Under the pieces are notes generated by a model. The model searched no databases. It saw only the letters and a program-made list of their open reading frames with translations, and had not been told where the DNA came from. Positions 24,440 to 33,137 of a stretch of DNA of 54,277 nt are shown here, one piece after another. This DNA is from Streptomyces sp. NRRL F-5630 (GTDB taxonomy: Bacteria > Actinomycetota > Actinomycetes > Streptomycetales > Streptomycetaceae): the NCBI RefSeq assembly GCF_000719475.1, contig NZ_JOGO01000042.1, forward strand, positions 1 through 54,277, read 5' to 3'. The translations under genes were made by a program, and so were the position numbers. Within the stretch, counting starts at the first letter, position 1, and every line of letters begins with the position of its first letter.

Positions 24440-27241
24440 ATGGCCCGCGGCAAACTCCGTATCTACCTCGGCTCCGCCCCCGGCGTCGGCAAGACCTACG
24501 CCATGCTCGCGGAAGCCCACCGCCGCCTCGAACGCGGCACCGACGTCGTCGTCGGCTACGTCGAGCACCACGCCCGGCCCCGCACCGAAGTGCTGCTCAC
24601 CGGGCTCGAAGAGCTTCCCCGGGCCCGTTACACGCACCGTGACGCCGAGTTCACCGAGATGGACGTCGACGCGGTCCTGCGCCGCGCCCCCGCCGTCGTG
24701 CTCGTCGACGAACTCGCCCACACCAACGTCCCCGGAGCCCGCAACGCCAAGCGCTGGCAGGACGTCGAAGAACTGCTCGCCGCCGGGATCGACGTCGTCT
24801 CGACCGTCAACATCCAGCACCTCGAATCGCTCGGCGACGTCGTCGAGTCGATCACCGGCGTCACCCAGCGCGAGACCGTGCCCGACGAGGTCGTGCGCCG
24901 CGCGGACCAGATCGAGCTGGTCGACATGTCGCCCCAGGCCCTGCGCCGCCGCCTCGCGCACGGCAACGTCTACGCCCCCGACAAGGTGGACGCGGCCCTC
25001 GCCAACTACTTCCGCCCCGGCAACCTCACCGCGCTGCGCGAGCTGGCCCTGCTGTGGACCGCCGACCGCGTCGACGAGTACCTCCAGCAGTACCGCGGCG
25101 AGCACAACATCGAGTCGACCTGGCAGGCCCGCGAACGCATCGTCGTCGGCATCACGGGCGGCCCCGAGGGACGCACCCTCATCCGCCGCGCCGCGCGCAT
25201 GGCAGCGAAGGGCTCCGGCAGCGAGATCCTCGCCGTCTACATCGCCCGCAGCGACGGCCTCACCGCCGCGAGCCCCAAGGAACTGGCGGTCCAGCGCACC
25301 CTCGTCGAGGACCTCGGCGGCACCTTCCACCACGTCATAGGCGACGACGTACCCGCCGCGCTGCTCGACTTCGCGAAGGGCGTCAACGCCACGCAGATCG
25401 TCCTCGGCTCCTCGCGCCGCCGCAGCTGGCAGTACGCCCTCGGGCCCGGGGTCGGCATGACGGTCGCCCGCGAATCGGGCCCCGACCTGGACGTCCACAT
25501 CGTCACGCACGAGGCCGCGGCGAAGGGCCGCGGCCTGCCCGTCGCGCGCGGCGCCCGCCTCGGCCGCTCCCGCATCCTCACCGGCTGGCTCGTCGGCGTC
25601 GGCGGCCCGGTCCTGCTCGCCCTCGTGCTGCGCTCGCTCGACGAGGGCCCCGGGCTCGCCAACGACGTCCTGCTCTTCCTCTTCCTCACCGTCGGCGCCG
25701 CCCTCCTCGGCGGCCTCGTCCCCGCCCTCGCCTCGGCCGCGGTCGGCTCGCTCCTGCTGAACTTCTGGTTCACGCCCCCGACGCACACGTTCACCATCAG
25801 TGACCCTTCGAACATCGTCGCGATCGTCATCTTCTTCGCCGTCGCCGTCGCGGTCGCGTCCGTCGTGGACCTCGCGGCCCGCCGCACCCACCAGGCGGCC
25901 CGGCTGCGCGCCGAGTCGGAGATCCTCTCCTTCCTCGCGGGGGACGTGCTGCGGGGCGAGACGACGCTCGACGCGCTCCTCGACCGCGTCCGCGAGACCT
26001 TCGCGATGCATTCCGTGGCCCTCCTGGAGCGCGAGGGCGACCGGGAGCCGTGGACCCCGGCGGGGAGCGTGGGGCCCCAACCCGCCGCGCGCCCCGAGGA
26101 CGCCGACGTGGACATGCCCGTCGGCGACCACATGGCGCTCGCCCTGTCCGGGCGCGTCCTGCCCGCCGCCGACCGCCGTGTCCTCGCCGCCTTCGCCGCG
26201 CAGTCGGCCGTCGTGCTGGACCGCGAGCGCCTGCAACGCCAGGCCCGCCAGGCCCGCACGCTCGCCGAGGGCAACCGCATCCGCACCGCGCTGCTCGCCG
26301 CCGTCAGCCACGACCTGCGCACACCGCTCGCCGCGATCAAGGCGGCGGTGAGCTCGCTGCGCGCCGAGGACGTCGCGTGGTCCGAGGAGGACCGCGACGC
26401 CCTCCAGGAGGCCATCGAGAACGGCGCCGACCGCCTCGACCACCTCGTCGACAACCTCCTCGACATGTCCCGCCTCCAGACCGGCACCGTGACCCCGCTC
26501 ATCCGCGAGATCGATCTCGACGAGGTCGTCCCGATGGCCCTCGGCGGCCTGCCCCCGGACGCGCTCGTGGACCTCGACGTGCCCGAGACGCTGCCGATGG
26601 TCGCCGTCGACGCGGGGCTCCTGGAGCGCGCGGTCGGCAACGTCGTCGAGAACGCCGTCAAGTACAGCCCGGCCCGTACTCCCGTCCTGGTCGCCGCGAG
26701 CACCCTCGGCGACCGCGTCGAACTCCGCGTCGTCGATCGCGGCCCCGGCGTCCCCGACGAGGCCAAGGACCGCATCTTCGAGCCCTTCCAGCGCCACGGC
26801 GACGCCCCGCGCGGCTCCGGCGTGGGCCTCGGGCTCGCCGTCGCCCGCGGCTTCACCGAGGCGCTGGGCGGCACCCTCTCCGCCGAGGACACCCCGGGCG
26901 GCGGCCTCACGATGGTCCTCACCCTGCCGGTGGCCCGCCGCCGGCCGAAGGACGACGGTCCCGGGCCGGGGGAGGGCCATGGCGGCTCCGGCCCGCCGAC
27001 GGGGGACGGGGGCTCGGGTCCGCCGACGGGGGAGAGGCATGGCGCCTCCGGCCCGACGCCGGAGGACGCGGACTCCGGCCCCCTGCCGCCGGAGACCCGC
27101 CCCGGCCCCGTACCGTCCGAGGAGGCCCCGCAAGACCCGCAAGCCGCCCAGGCCCCCCAGACCGGGCCCTCCGCGACTCCCGCTTCACCCGCACCCCCCG
27201 CTTCCCCCTCCTCGCCCGACAGAAAGGCGGCTCGTTCATGA
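24440..27241 (+). CDS. kdpD: KdpD-type sensor histidine kinase
   Basis: A 933-residue kinase. The KdpD N-terminal domain (1-215) has the P-loop GSAPGVGKTY (11-20) and VDELAHTNVPG. A universal-stress-protein-like domain (about 230-365) is followed by four membrane helices (about 395-495), a GAF-like region, the phospho-acceptor His in AAVSHDLRTPL near 624 and the ATPase boxes NVVENAVKYS, DRGPGVP and GSGVGLGLAVA. About 95 Pro/Gly/Ser-rich residues with a repeated GSGPPTG unit extend the C-terminus. It senses low potassium or osmotic stress in other bacteria. kdpE overlaps by ATGA. Confidence 0.9.
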   Translation: MARGKLRIYLGSAPGVGKTYAMLAEAHRRLERGTDVVVGYVEHHARPRTEVLLTGLEELPRARYTHRDAEFTEMDVDAVLRRAPAVVLVDELAHTNVPGARNAKRWQDVEELLAAGIDVVSTVNIQHLESLGDVVESITGVTQRETVPDEVVRRADQIELVDMSPQALRRRLAHGNVYAPDKVDAALANYFRPGNLTALRELALLWTADRVDEYLQQYRGEHNIESTWQARERIVVGITGGPEGRTLIRRAARMAAKGSGSEILAVYIARSDGLTAASPKELAVQRTLVEDLGGTFHHVIGDDVPAALLDFAKGVNATQIVLGSSRRRSWQYALGPGVGMTVARESGPDLDVHIVTHEAAAKGRGLPVARGARLGRSRILTGWLVGVGGPVLLALVLRSLDEGPGLANDVLLFLFLTVGAALLGGLVPALASAAVGSLLLNFWFTPPTHTFTISDPSNIVAIVIFFAVAVAVASVVDLAARRTHQAARLRAESEILSFLAGDVLRGETTLDALLDRVRETFAMHSVALLEREGDREPWTPAGSVGPQPAARPEDADVDMPVGDHMALALSGRVLPAADRRVLAAFAAQSAVVLDRERLQRQARQARTLAEGNRIRTALLAAVSHDLRTPLAAIKAAVSSLRAEDVAWSEEDRDALQEAIENGADRLDHLVDNLLDMSRLQTGTVTPLIREIDLDEVVPMALGGLPPDALVDLDVPETLPMVAVDAGLLERAVGNVVENAVKYSPARTPVLVAASTLGDRVELRVVDRGPGVPDEAKDRIFEPFQRHGDAPRGSGVGLGLAVARGFTEALGGTLSAEDTPGGGLTMVLTLPVARRRPKDDGPGPGEGHGGSGPPTGDGGSGPPTGERHGASGPTPEDADSGPLPPETRPGPVPSEEAPQDPQAAQAPQTGPSATPASPAPPASPSSPDRKAARS

Positions 27242-27918
27242 CCCGCGTGCTGGTGGTGGACGACGAGCCGCAGATCGTCCGCGCGCTCGTGATCAACCTC
27301 AAGGCGCGGCACTACGAGGTGGACGCCGCCGCCGACGGCGCCGCGGCCCTCCAGCTCGCGGCCGCCCGCCACCCCGACGTCGTCGTGCTCGACCTCGGGC
27401 TCCCCGACATGGACGGGGTCGAGGTCATCCGCGGGTTGCGGGGCTGGACCCGCGTGCCGATCCTGGTGCTCTCCGCGCGGCACAGCTCCGACGAGAAGGT
27501 CGAGGCGCTCGACGCGGGCGCCGACGACTACGTCACCAAGCCCTTCGGGATGGACGAGCTGCTCGCCCGCCTCCGCGCCGCCGTGCGCCGCGCGGAGCCC
27601 GCCGGGGGAGAGGGCGAGATCGTCGTCGAGACGGAGAACTTCCACGTCGACCTCGCCGCGAAGAAGGTGCGGCGCGAGGGTCGCGACATCCGCCTCACCC
27701 CGACCGAGTGGCACCTCCTGGAGGTCCTGGTGCGCAACGCGGGACGCCTGGTGGGCCAGAAACAACTGCTCCAGGAGGTCTGGGGCCCCTCCTACGGGAC
27801 CGAGACCAACTACCTCCGCGTGTACATGGCACAGTTGCGGAGGAAACTGGAGAAGGACCCCGCCCATCCCCGGCACTTCCTCACCGAGCCGGGCATGGGG
27901 TACCGGTTCGAGAAATGA
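27238..27918 (+). CDS. kdpE: KdpE-type response regulator
   Basis: A 226-residue OmpR-family regulator. The receiver domain has VVDDEPQ, the phospho-acceptor Asp52 (VLDLGLPDMDG) and VTKPFG. The winged-helix domain (about 125-225) contains LTPTEWHLLEVLVRNAG and TNYLRVYMAQLRRKLE. It is translationally coupled to kdpD by ATGA. In other bacteria KdpE activates kdpFABC; that operon is not in this window, so its targets here are elsewhere or different. The nearby TrkA and KimA-like genes are natural candidates. Confidence 0.9.
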   Translation: MTRVLVVDDEPQIVRALVINLKARHYEVDAAADGAAALQLAAARHPDVVVLDLGLPDMDGVEVIRGLRGWTRVPILVLSARHSSDEKVEALDAGADDYVTKPFGMDELLARLRAAVRRAEPAGGEGEIVVETENFHVDLAAKKVRREGRDIRLTPTEWHLLEVLVRNAGRLVGQKQLLQEVWGPSYGTETNYLRVYMAQLRRKLEKDPAHPRHFLTEPGMGYRFEK

Positions 27919-27987
27919 CTCCCCGGTTCGTGGAATGACCCCGGGGCAGAAGAGCCGACATGGGGAAACCCCTCCCCCCGTCCCCGA

Positions 27988-27993
27988 TAGGCT
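27988..27993 (+). promoter_or_regulatory. TAGGCT -10 box, leaderless
   Basis: TAGGCT has seven bases between it and the ATG at 28001, with no ribosome site between. Confidence 0.4.
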
Positions 27994-28000
27994 GCGCATC

Positions 28001-28420
28001 ATGAGCGGAACTCCCAGGCCGGGCAGGCCGGAGAAGGCGGAACGACCGGCAGGGCGGCTGCGCCGCATGCTGGACCGTCTCTCCACCCCGCAGGAGGAGC
28101 TGGAGTCGGAAGAGCTCCAGGAGGACGCGGAGACGACCACCGGCTGCACCCGCATCGCCGCGACCGGTGACCGGCAGCTCGTCACGGTAACTGGTACCTT
28201 GCGCACGGTCACCCTGCGGCCGCGCGCCGGCGTCCCGGCGCTGGAGGCCGAACTCTTCGACGGCACGGCCCCGCTCGACGTCGTATGGCTCGGCCGGCGC
28301 TCCATCACGGGGATAGAACCGGGGCGCAAGCTGATCGCCTCGGGCCGGGTCTGCATGAATCATGGCCGTAGGGTGCTGTTCAACCCGAAGTACGAACTCA
28401 AGCCCCTCGGACGGGAGTAA
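28001..28420 (+). CDS. OB-fold nucleic-acid-binding domain protein
   Basis: A 139-residue protein. An Arg-rich N-terminus and an acidic helix (EELESEELQED) precede a small beta-barrel (about 50-135): VTVTGTLRTVTL, AELFDGTAPLDVVWLG, RKLIASGRVCMNHGRRVLFN. This is the OB fold of the type often labelled nucleic-acid binding in actinobacteria; binding to DNA or RNA is inferred from the fold only. It is followed after three bases by the DUF3159 gene, so the pair forms an operon. Confidence 0.78.
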   Translation: MSGTPRPGRPEKAERPAGRLRRMLDRLSTPQEELESEELQEDAETTTGCTRIAATGDRQLVTVTGTLRTVTLRPRAGVPALEAELFDGTAPLDVVWLGRRSITGIEPGRKLIASGRVCMNHGRRVLFNPKYELKPLGRE

Positions 28421-28423
28421 CCG

Positions 28424-29173
28424 GTGACGTCCCTCGACAAGCCGACCAGCCACCGGAAGCAGGACGGACCGCCCGGCGCGGCATCCGAGGAAGCGGCCGA
28501 CCGCGCCGTGACCGAGGCGGCGCTGCTCGAAGCCTTCGGCGGCCTGCGCGGCATGATCGAAACGGTCGTCCCCGGGCTGCTCTTCGTCACGATCTTCACG
28601 ATCGACAAGGACCTGAAGGTCTCCGCCTTCTCGGCGCTCGGTGTCTCGATCGTGCTCGGGCTCGCGCGGCTCGTGCAGCGCGGCACCGTCAAGCACGCCT
28701 TCTCGGGCGTCTTCGGCGTCGGCTTCGGCGTCCTCTTCGCGATGTTCACGGGCAACGCGAAGGACTTCTACCTGCCGGGCATGGTCTACACCTTCGGCCT
28801 GGCGCTCGCGTACATCCTCACGACGCTCGCCGGGGTCCCGCTGATCGGCCTCATCCTGGGGCCGGTCTTCAAGGAGAACCTCTCCTGGCGCACCCGCAAC
28901 CCCGGCCGCAAGAAGGCGTACGCGCGCTCCAGCTGGGCCTGGGGCCTCATCCTCCTCCTGAAGTGCGCGATCCTCTTCCCGCTCTACTGGTGGGGGGACA
29001 CCACCTCGCTGGGCTGGGTCCTGGTCGCCCTCAAGATCCCCCCGTTCCTCCTCGCCGTCTGGCTCACGTGGATCTTCCTGGCGAAGGCCCCGCCGCCGAT
29101 CGACGTCTTCGCGGAGATGGAGGCGGCCGAAGAGGCGGAACGGGCGGGCAAGTCCAGCCCCTCCGGCGACTGA
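28424..29173 (+). CDS. DUF3159 integral membrane protein
   Basis: A 249-residue polytopic membrane protein with five or six hydrophobic segments between residues 45 and 225, an internal basic loop (RTRNPGRKKAYARSSW) and an acidic cytoplasmic C-terminus. It matches DUF3159 of actinobacteria, which has no known function. The GTG start follows GGGAG at eight bases. It is coupled to the OB-fold gene and converges on the TrkA pair. Confidence 0.85.
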   Translation: MTSLDKPTSHRKQDGPPGAASEEAADRAVTEAALLEAFGGLRGMIETVVPGLLFVTIFTIDKDLKVSAFSALGVSIVLGLARLVQRGTVKHAFSGVFGVGFGVLFAMFTGNAKDFYLPGMVYTFGLALAYILTTLAGVPLIGLILGPVFKENLSWRTRNPGRKKAYARSSWAWGLILLLKCAILFPLYWWGDTTSLGWVLVALKIPPFLLAVWLTWIFLAKAPPPIDVFAEMEAAEEAERAGKSSPSGD

Positions 29174-29280
29174 GGCCGGCCCCTCCGGCGGCTGAGTCCA
29201 GCCTCTCCGGCGATCGAGCGACGGGGCCAGGGGCGGAGTTCCGGAACCCGGTGGCCGGGGTGGGCGCACCGGGCTTCCGC

Positions 29281-29310
29281 GGCCCGGGGCGGAGCCCCGC
29301 ACCCGGGGCC
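29281..29310. terminator. G/C-rich nested hairpin between convergent genes
   Basis: GGGGC-GGA-GCCCC (29286-29298) is nested inside GGCCC/GGGCC arms (29281-29285, 29306-29310). It lies between the convergent DUF3159 and TrkA genes. Confidence 0.4.
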
Positions 29311-29347
29311 CGCGGGCAGCGCCTCCCGGTCCCCCGCCCCCGCTCGG

Positions 29348-30028
29348 CTACTCCTCGGCGTCCACCCCACCCCGCCCGGAGAGCAGCGTTTCGAGCTGCT
29401 CCTCCCGCGACTGCGCCGCCACGAAGAGCAGTTCGTCCCCCGCCTCCAGATGGTCCTCGACGGTCGGCGCCAGCACCCGCGTCCCCCGGATGATCGTCAC
29501 GAGCGAGGTGTCCTCGGGCCACCGCACCTCCCCGACCCGCGTCCCGGCCAGCTCCGACTCCGGCGGCAGGGTCAGCTCCACGAGGTTCGCGTCGCCGTGG
29601 CTGAAGCGCAGCAGCCGTACGAGATCCCCGACGCTCACCGCCTCCTCGACCAGCGCCGACATGAGGCGCGGCGTCGAGACGGCGACGTCCACGCCCCAGG
29701 ACTCGTTGAAGAGCCACTCGTTCTTCGGGTTGTTGACGCGGGCGACCACACGCGGCACCGCGTACTCCGTCTTGGCGAGCAGCGAGACCACGAGGTTGAC
29801 CTTGTCGTCCCCCGTCGCGGCGATCACGACGTTGCAGCGCTGGAGCGCCGCCTCGTCGAGCGAGGTGATCTCGCAGGCGTCCGCGAGCAGCCACTCCGCG
29901 CGCGGCACCCGCTCCACCGAGATCGCGGTCGGCGTCTTGTCGATGAGCAGGACCTCGTGCCCGTTCTCCAGGAGTTCCCCGGCGATCGAACGACCCACGG
30001 CCCCGGCCCCGGCGATGGCGATCCTCAT
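29348..30028 (-). CDS. TrkA family potassium uptake regulatory subunit
   Basis: A 226-residue protein with an N-terminal Rossmann RCK domain (IAGAGAVGRSIAGELL, then the acidic residue of LLIDK that binds NAD ribose, about 1-130) and a C-terminal TrkA-C domain (about 140-220). Such subunits gate potassium channels and transporters from the cytoplasmic face in response to nucleotides. It is the second of two tandem copies; its ATG shares one base with the stop of the first. No channel subunit is adjacent except the divergent KimA-like permease. Confidence 0.87.
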   Translation of the reverse strand: MRIAIAGAGAVGRSIAGELLENGHEVLLIDKTPTAISVERVPRAEWLLADACEITSLDEAALQRCNVVIAATGDDKVNLVVSLLAKTEYAVPRVVARVNNPKNEWLFNESWGVDVAVSTPRLMSALVEEAVSVGDLVRLLRFSHGDANLVELTLPPESELAGTRVGEVRWPEDTSLVTIIRGTRVLAPTVEDHLEAGDELLFVAAQSREEQLETLLSGRGGVDAEE

Positions 30029-30696
30029 CACTGACCGCCTTCCTGCGGACCCTCGGCGAAGGCCGCCTCGACCCGCGCCACGTCGTCGCTGCGCATCATC
30101 ACGTGCACCAGGTCACCGTCCTGCACCACCGTCTGCGAGGTCGGCAGCATCGCCTCGCCGAGCCGCGTGAGGAACGCGACCCGCACCCCGGTCTCCTCCT
30201 GGAGCCGGCTCACCTTCTGCCCGACCCACGCCTCGGTCGCGTACACCTCGGCGAGTTCCACCGCTCCCGTGGGATCGCGCCACAGCGGCTCCGCGCCCGA
30301 GGGCAGCAGACGCCGCAGCATCTGGTCGGCCGTCCACCGCACCGTCGCGACGGTCGGGATGCCGAGCCGCTGGTAGACCTCCGCGCGGCGCGGGTCGTAG
30401 ATACGGGCCGCGACGTGCTCGATGCCGAACATCTCCCGGGCGACGCGCGCTGCGATGATGTTGGAGTTGTCGCCGCTGCTGACGGCGGCGAAGGCGCCCG
30501 CCTCCTCGATGCCCGCTTCGCGAAGGGTGTCCTGGTCGAAGCCGATGCCGGTCACCCGCCGCCCGCCGAACCCTGAGCCGAGACGGCGGAAGGCGGTGGG
30601 GTCGCGGTCGACGACGGCGACCGTGTGCCCCTGCTGCTCCAAGGTCTGCGCGAGAGCGGAACCCACTCTCCCGCAGCCCATAATGACGATGTGCAC
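30028..30696 (-). CDS. TrkA family potassium uptake regulatory subunit
   Basis: A 222-residue RCK protein: MGCGRVGSALAQTLEQQG is the nucleotide-binding glycine loop and VAVVDRD carries the acidic ligand; the C-terminal TrkA-C domain spans about 135-220. It is the first gene of the pair, like the CeoB/CeoC pair of mycobacteria. GGAAGGAC precedes the GTG start. It diverges from the KimA-like gene across a 261-base spacer in which I see only the latter's promoter. Confidence 0.87.
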   Translation of the reverse strand: MHIVIMGCGRVGSALAQTLEQQGHTVAVVDRDPTAFRRLGSGFGGRRVTGIGFDQDTLREAGIEEAGAFAAVSSGDNSNIIAARVAREMFGIEHVAARIYDPRRAEVYQRLGIPTVATVRWTADQMLRRLLPSGAEPLWRDPTGAVELAEVYATEAWVGQKVSRLQEETGVRVAFLTRLGEAMLPTSQTVVQDGDLVHVMMRSDDVARVEAAFAEGPQEGGQ

Positions 30697-30944
30697 GACC
30701 GTCCTTCCGGCTGAATCGACTCGGGCGGCCCTCGCGGGCCGGTCCGGGGAGCCTTCCCGTCGTGCGGACGGACCGGCCCGCGATTTCCGGACAAGGGGCC
30801 AAGCTACACACGTCCCGCGTCCGGTACATATCCGCCCGCCCCTCGCACCCGTGTCGCGTCAAGGCCGCGTCAAAGTTCGCGCGTAAGCGTTAGGACTTCG
30901 CAAGGACGGGGGGTGGGAGGTGGGTGCGCGCCTGTTCGAGCCCT

Positions 30945-30950
30945 TAGGAT
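30945..30950 (+). promoter_or_regulatory. TAGGAT -10 box, leaderless
   Basis: TAGGAT has seven bases between it and the GTG at 30958. There is no ribosome site between, so the permease message is probably leaderless. Confidence 0.45.
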
Positions 30951-30957
30951 CGCCGCC

Positions 30958-33030
30958 GTGTCCAAATTGACCGACGTGCCCAAACGGCTCCTCATCGGGC
31001 GCGCACTGCGCAGTGACAGGCTCGGCGAGACCCTGCTGCCCAAGCGCATCGCTCTCCCCGTCTTCGCCTCCGACCCGCTCTCCTCCGTGGCGTACGCGCC
31101 GGGCGAGGTGCTGCTGGTGCTCTCGGTGGCGGGTGTGTCGGCCTACCACTTCAGCCCCTGGATCGCGGCGGCCGTGGTCCTCCTCATGTTCACGGTGGTC
31201 GCCTCGTACCGCCAGAACGTCCACGCGTACCCGAGTGGTGGCGGCGACTACGAGGTCGCCACGACGAACCTCGGCCCTCGCGCCGGGCTCACCGTCGCGA
31301 GCGCCCTGCTCGTCGACTACGTGATGACCGTCGCCGTCTCCGTCTCCTCCGGCGTCGAGAACCTGGGCTCCGCGATCCCCTTCGTCGTCGAGCACAAGGT
31401 GCTGTGCGCGCTCGTCGTCGTGTTCCTCCTCACTGTCATGAACCTGCGAGGTGTGCGGGAGTCCGGCAAACTCTTCGCGATCCCGACGTACGTCTTCGTC
31501 GGCGGCGTCTTCCTCATGATCGTCTGGGGTGTCGTCCGTGCCGTCCTCATGGGCCACGACCTGAGCGCGCCGACCGCCGACTACACGGTCAAGGCCGAAC
31601 ACCAGGGCATCGCGGGCTTCGCCCTCGTCTTCCTCCTCCTGCGCGCCTTCTCCTCCGGTTGCGCCGCGCTCACCGGGGTCGAGGCGATCAGCAACGGCGT
31701 TCCCGCCTTCCGCAAGCCGAAGAGCAAGAACGCCGCCGCGACCCTCGCCCTCATGGGCCTGCTCGCGGTCACGATGTTCTGCGGGATCATCGGGCTCGCG
31801 ATGGCCTCGCACGTGCGGATGGCGGAGAACCCGCCCGTCAACCTCCTGCACCACGGCGTCCCCGTGGGCAGCGACTTCGTGCAGGACCCGGTCATCACGC
31901 AGGTCGCCTCGGCCGTCTTCGGCAACGGCACCTTCTTCTTCGTCGTGCTCGCCGCGGCGACCGCGCTCGTCCTCTTCCTCGCCGCGAACACCGCGTACAA
32001 CGGCTTCCCGCTGCTCGGCTCGATCCTCGCCCAGGACCGCTACCTGCCCCGCCAGCTCCACACCCGCGGCGACCGGCTCGCCTTCTCCAACGGCATCGTG
32101 CTCCTCGCCGGTGCCGCCGCCCTCCTCCTCGCGGTCTACGGCGCCGACTCCACGCGCCTCATCCAGCTCTACATCGTCGGCGTCTTCGTCTCCTTCACGC
32201 TCAGCCAGACCGGCATGGTGCGGCACTGGAACCGCCTGCTGGCCACCGAGCGCGACGAGAACGCGCGCCGCCGGATGCACCGCTCGCGCGCCATCAACGC
32301 CTTCGGCGCCTGCCTCACCGGCATCGTCCTCGTCGTCGTGCTCATCACGAAGTTCACGCACGGCGCCTGGGTCGCGGTCCTCGGCATGGTCATCTTCTAC
32401 GGGGTGATGACGGCCATCCGCAGGCACTACGACCGCGTCAGCGAGGAGATCGCGCTGCCCCCGCCGGGCACCGAGGACACCGAGGACATCCTGCGCCCCT
32501 CCCGCGTGCACAGCCTCGTCCTCGTCTCCCGCCTGGGCCGCCCCACGCTACGAGCCCTGTCCTACGCCCGCCTCATGCGCGCCGACTCCATCGAGGCCCT
32601 CACGGTCGGCGTCGACCCGGCCGAGACGAAGGCCCTGCGCGCCGAGTGGGAGCAGCGCGGCATCGAGGTCCCCCTCAAGATCCTCGACTCCCCGTACCGC
32701 GAGGTCACCCGCCCCGTCATCGAGTACGTGAAGCGGCTGCGCAAGGAGAACCCGCGCGACGTCGTGAGCGTGATCATCCCCGAGTACGTCGTCGGCCACT
32801 GGTACGAGCACCTGCTCCACAACCAGAGCGCGCTGCGCCTCAAGGGCCGCCTGCTCTTCAGCCCCGGGGTCATGGTCACCTCGGTCCCGTACCAGCTCGA
32901 ATCCTCCGAGGCCGCCAAGCGCCGCGTCCGGCGCCGCCAGGACTGGTCCGCGCCCGGCGCCGTGCGCCGCGGCCCGGTCGAGCGCAGGACGAAGGAGCCC
33001 GCGGGCACGGGTGGCAGGCCGAAGGACTGA
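30958..33030 (+). CDS. APC superfamily permease, KimA-like potassium importer
   Basis: A 690-residue protein with about 12 membrane helices over residues 25-490 and a cytoplasmic C-terminal domain of about 200 residues. The first helix region VFASDPLSSVAYAPGEVLL and the loop PSGGGDYEVATTNLG are the APC/KUP-like signatures of KimA, a high-affinity proton-coupled potassium importer controlled by c-di-AMP in Bacillus. The divergent TrkA pair supports a role in potassium. The C-terminal tail ends in an Arg/Lys-rich stretch. A general amino-acid permease is the less likely alternative. Confidence 0.82.
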   Translation: MSKLTDVPKRLLIGRALRSDRLGETLLPKRIALPVFASDPLSSVAYAPGEVLLVLSVAGVSAYHFSPWIAAAVVLLMFTVVASYRQNVHAYPSGGGDYEVATTNLGPRAGLTVASALLVDYVMTVAVSVSSGVENLGSAIPFVVEHKVLCALVVVFLLTVMNLRGVRESGKLFAIPTYVFVGGVFLMIVWGVVRAVLMGHDLSAPTADYTVKAEHQGIAGFALVFLLLRAFSSGCAALTGVEAISNGVPAFRKPKSKNAAATLALMGLLAVTMFCGIIGLAMASHVRMAENPPVNLLHHGVPVGSDFVQDPVITQVASAVFGNGTFFFVVLAAATALVLFLAANTAYNGFPLLGSILAQDRYLPRQLHTRGDRLAFSNGIVLLAGAAALLLAVYGADSTRLIQLYIVGVFVSFTLSQTGMVRHWNRLLATERDENARRRMHRSRAINAFGACLTGIVLVVVLITKFTHGAWVAVLGMVIFYGVMTAIRRHYDRVSEEIALPPPGTEDTEDILRPSRVHSLVLVSRLGRPTLRALSYARLMRADSIEALTVGVDPAETKALRAEWEQRGIEVPLKILDSPYREVTRPVIEYVKRLRKENPRDVVSVIIPEYVVGHWYEHLLHNQSALRLKGRLLFSPGVMVTSVPYQLESSEAAKRRVRRRQDWSAPGAVRRGPVERRTKEPAGTGGRPKD

Positions 33031-33137
33031 GAGCGCCCGTGGTCCGTACGGGGGACGGCGGACCCGTAGACTGGAAGGCTGTTGCCCTCAGCGGCCCGCC
33101 ACCCCCCGCCCCACGTACGTTCAGGAGCCCCCGCCCC

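Noticed and set aside
24294..25340. C-terminal extension of the SDR protein over kdpD
   Set aside because: The translation after YTPR is Ser/Thr/Pro/Arg low-complexity text typical of a shadow frame, and kdpD in the other frame has clear domains.
30697..30957. A c-di-AMP riboswitch before the potassium permease
   Set aside because: The permease promoter lies directly at its start codon, leaving no leader, and the spacer shows no conserved riboswitch core.
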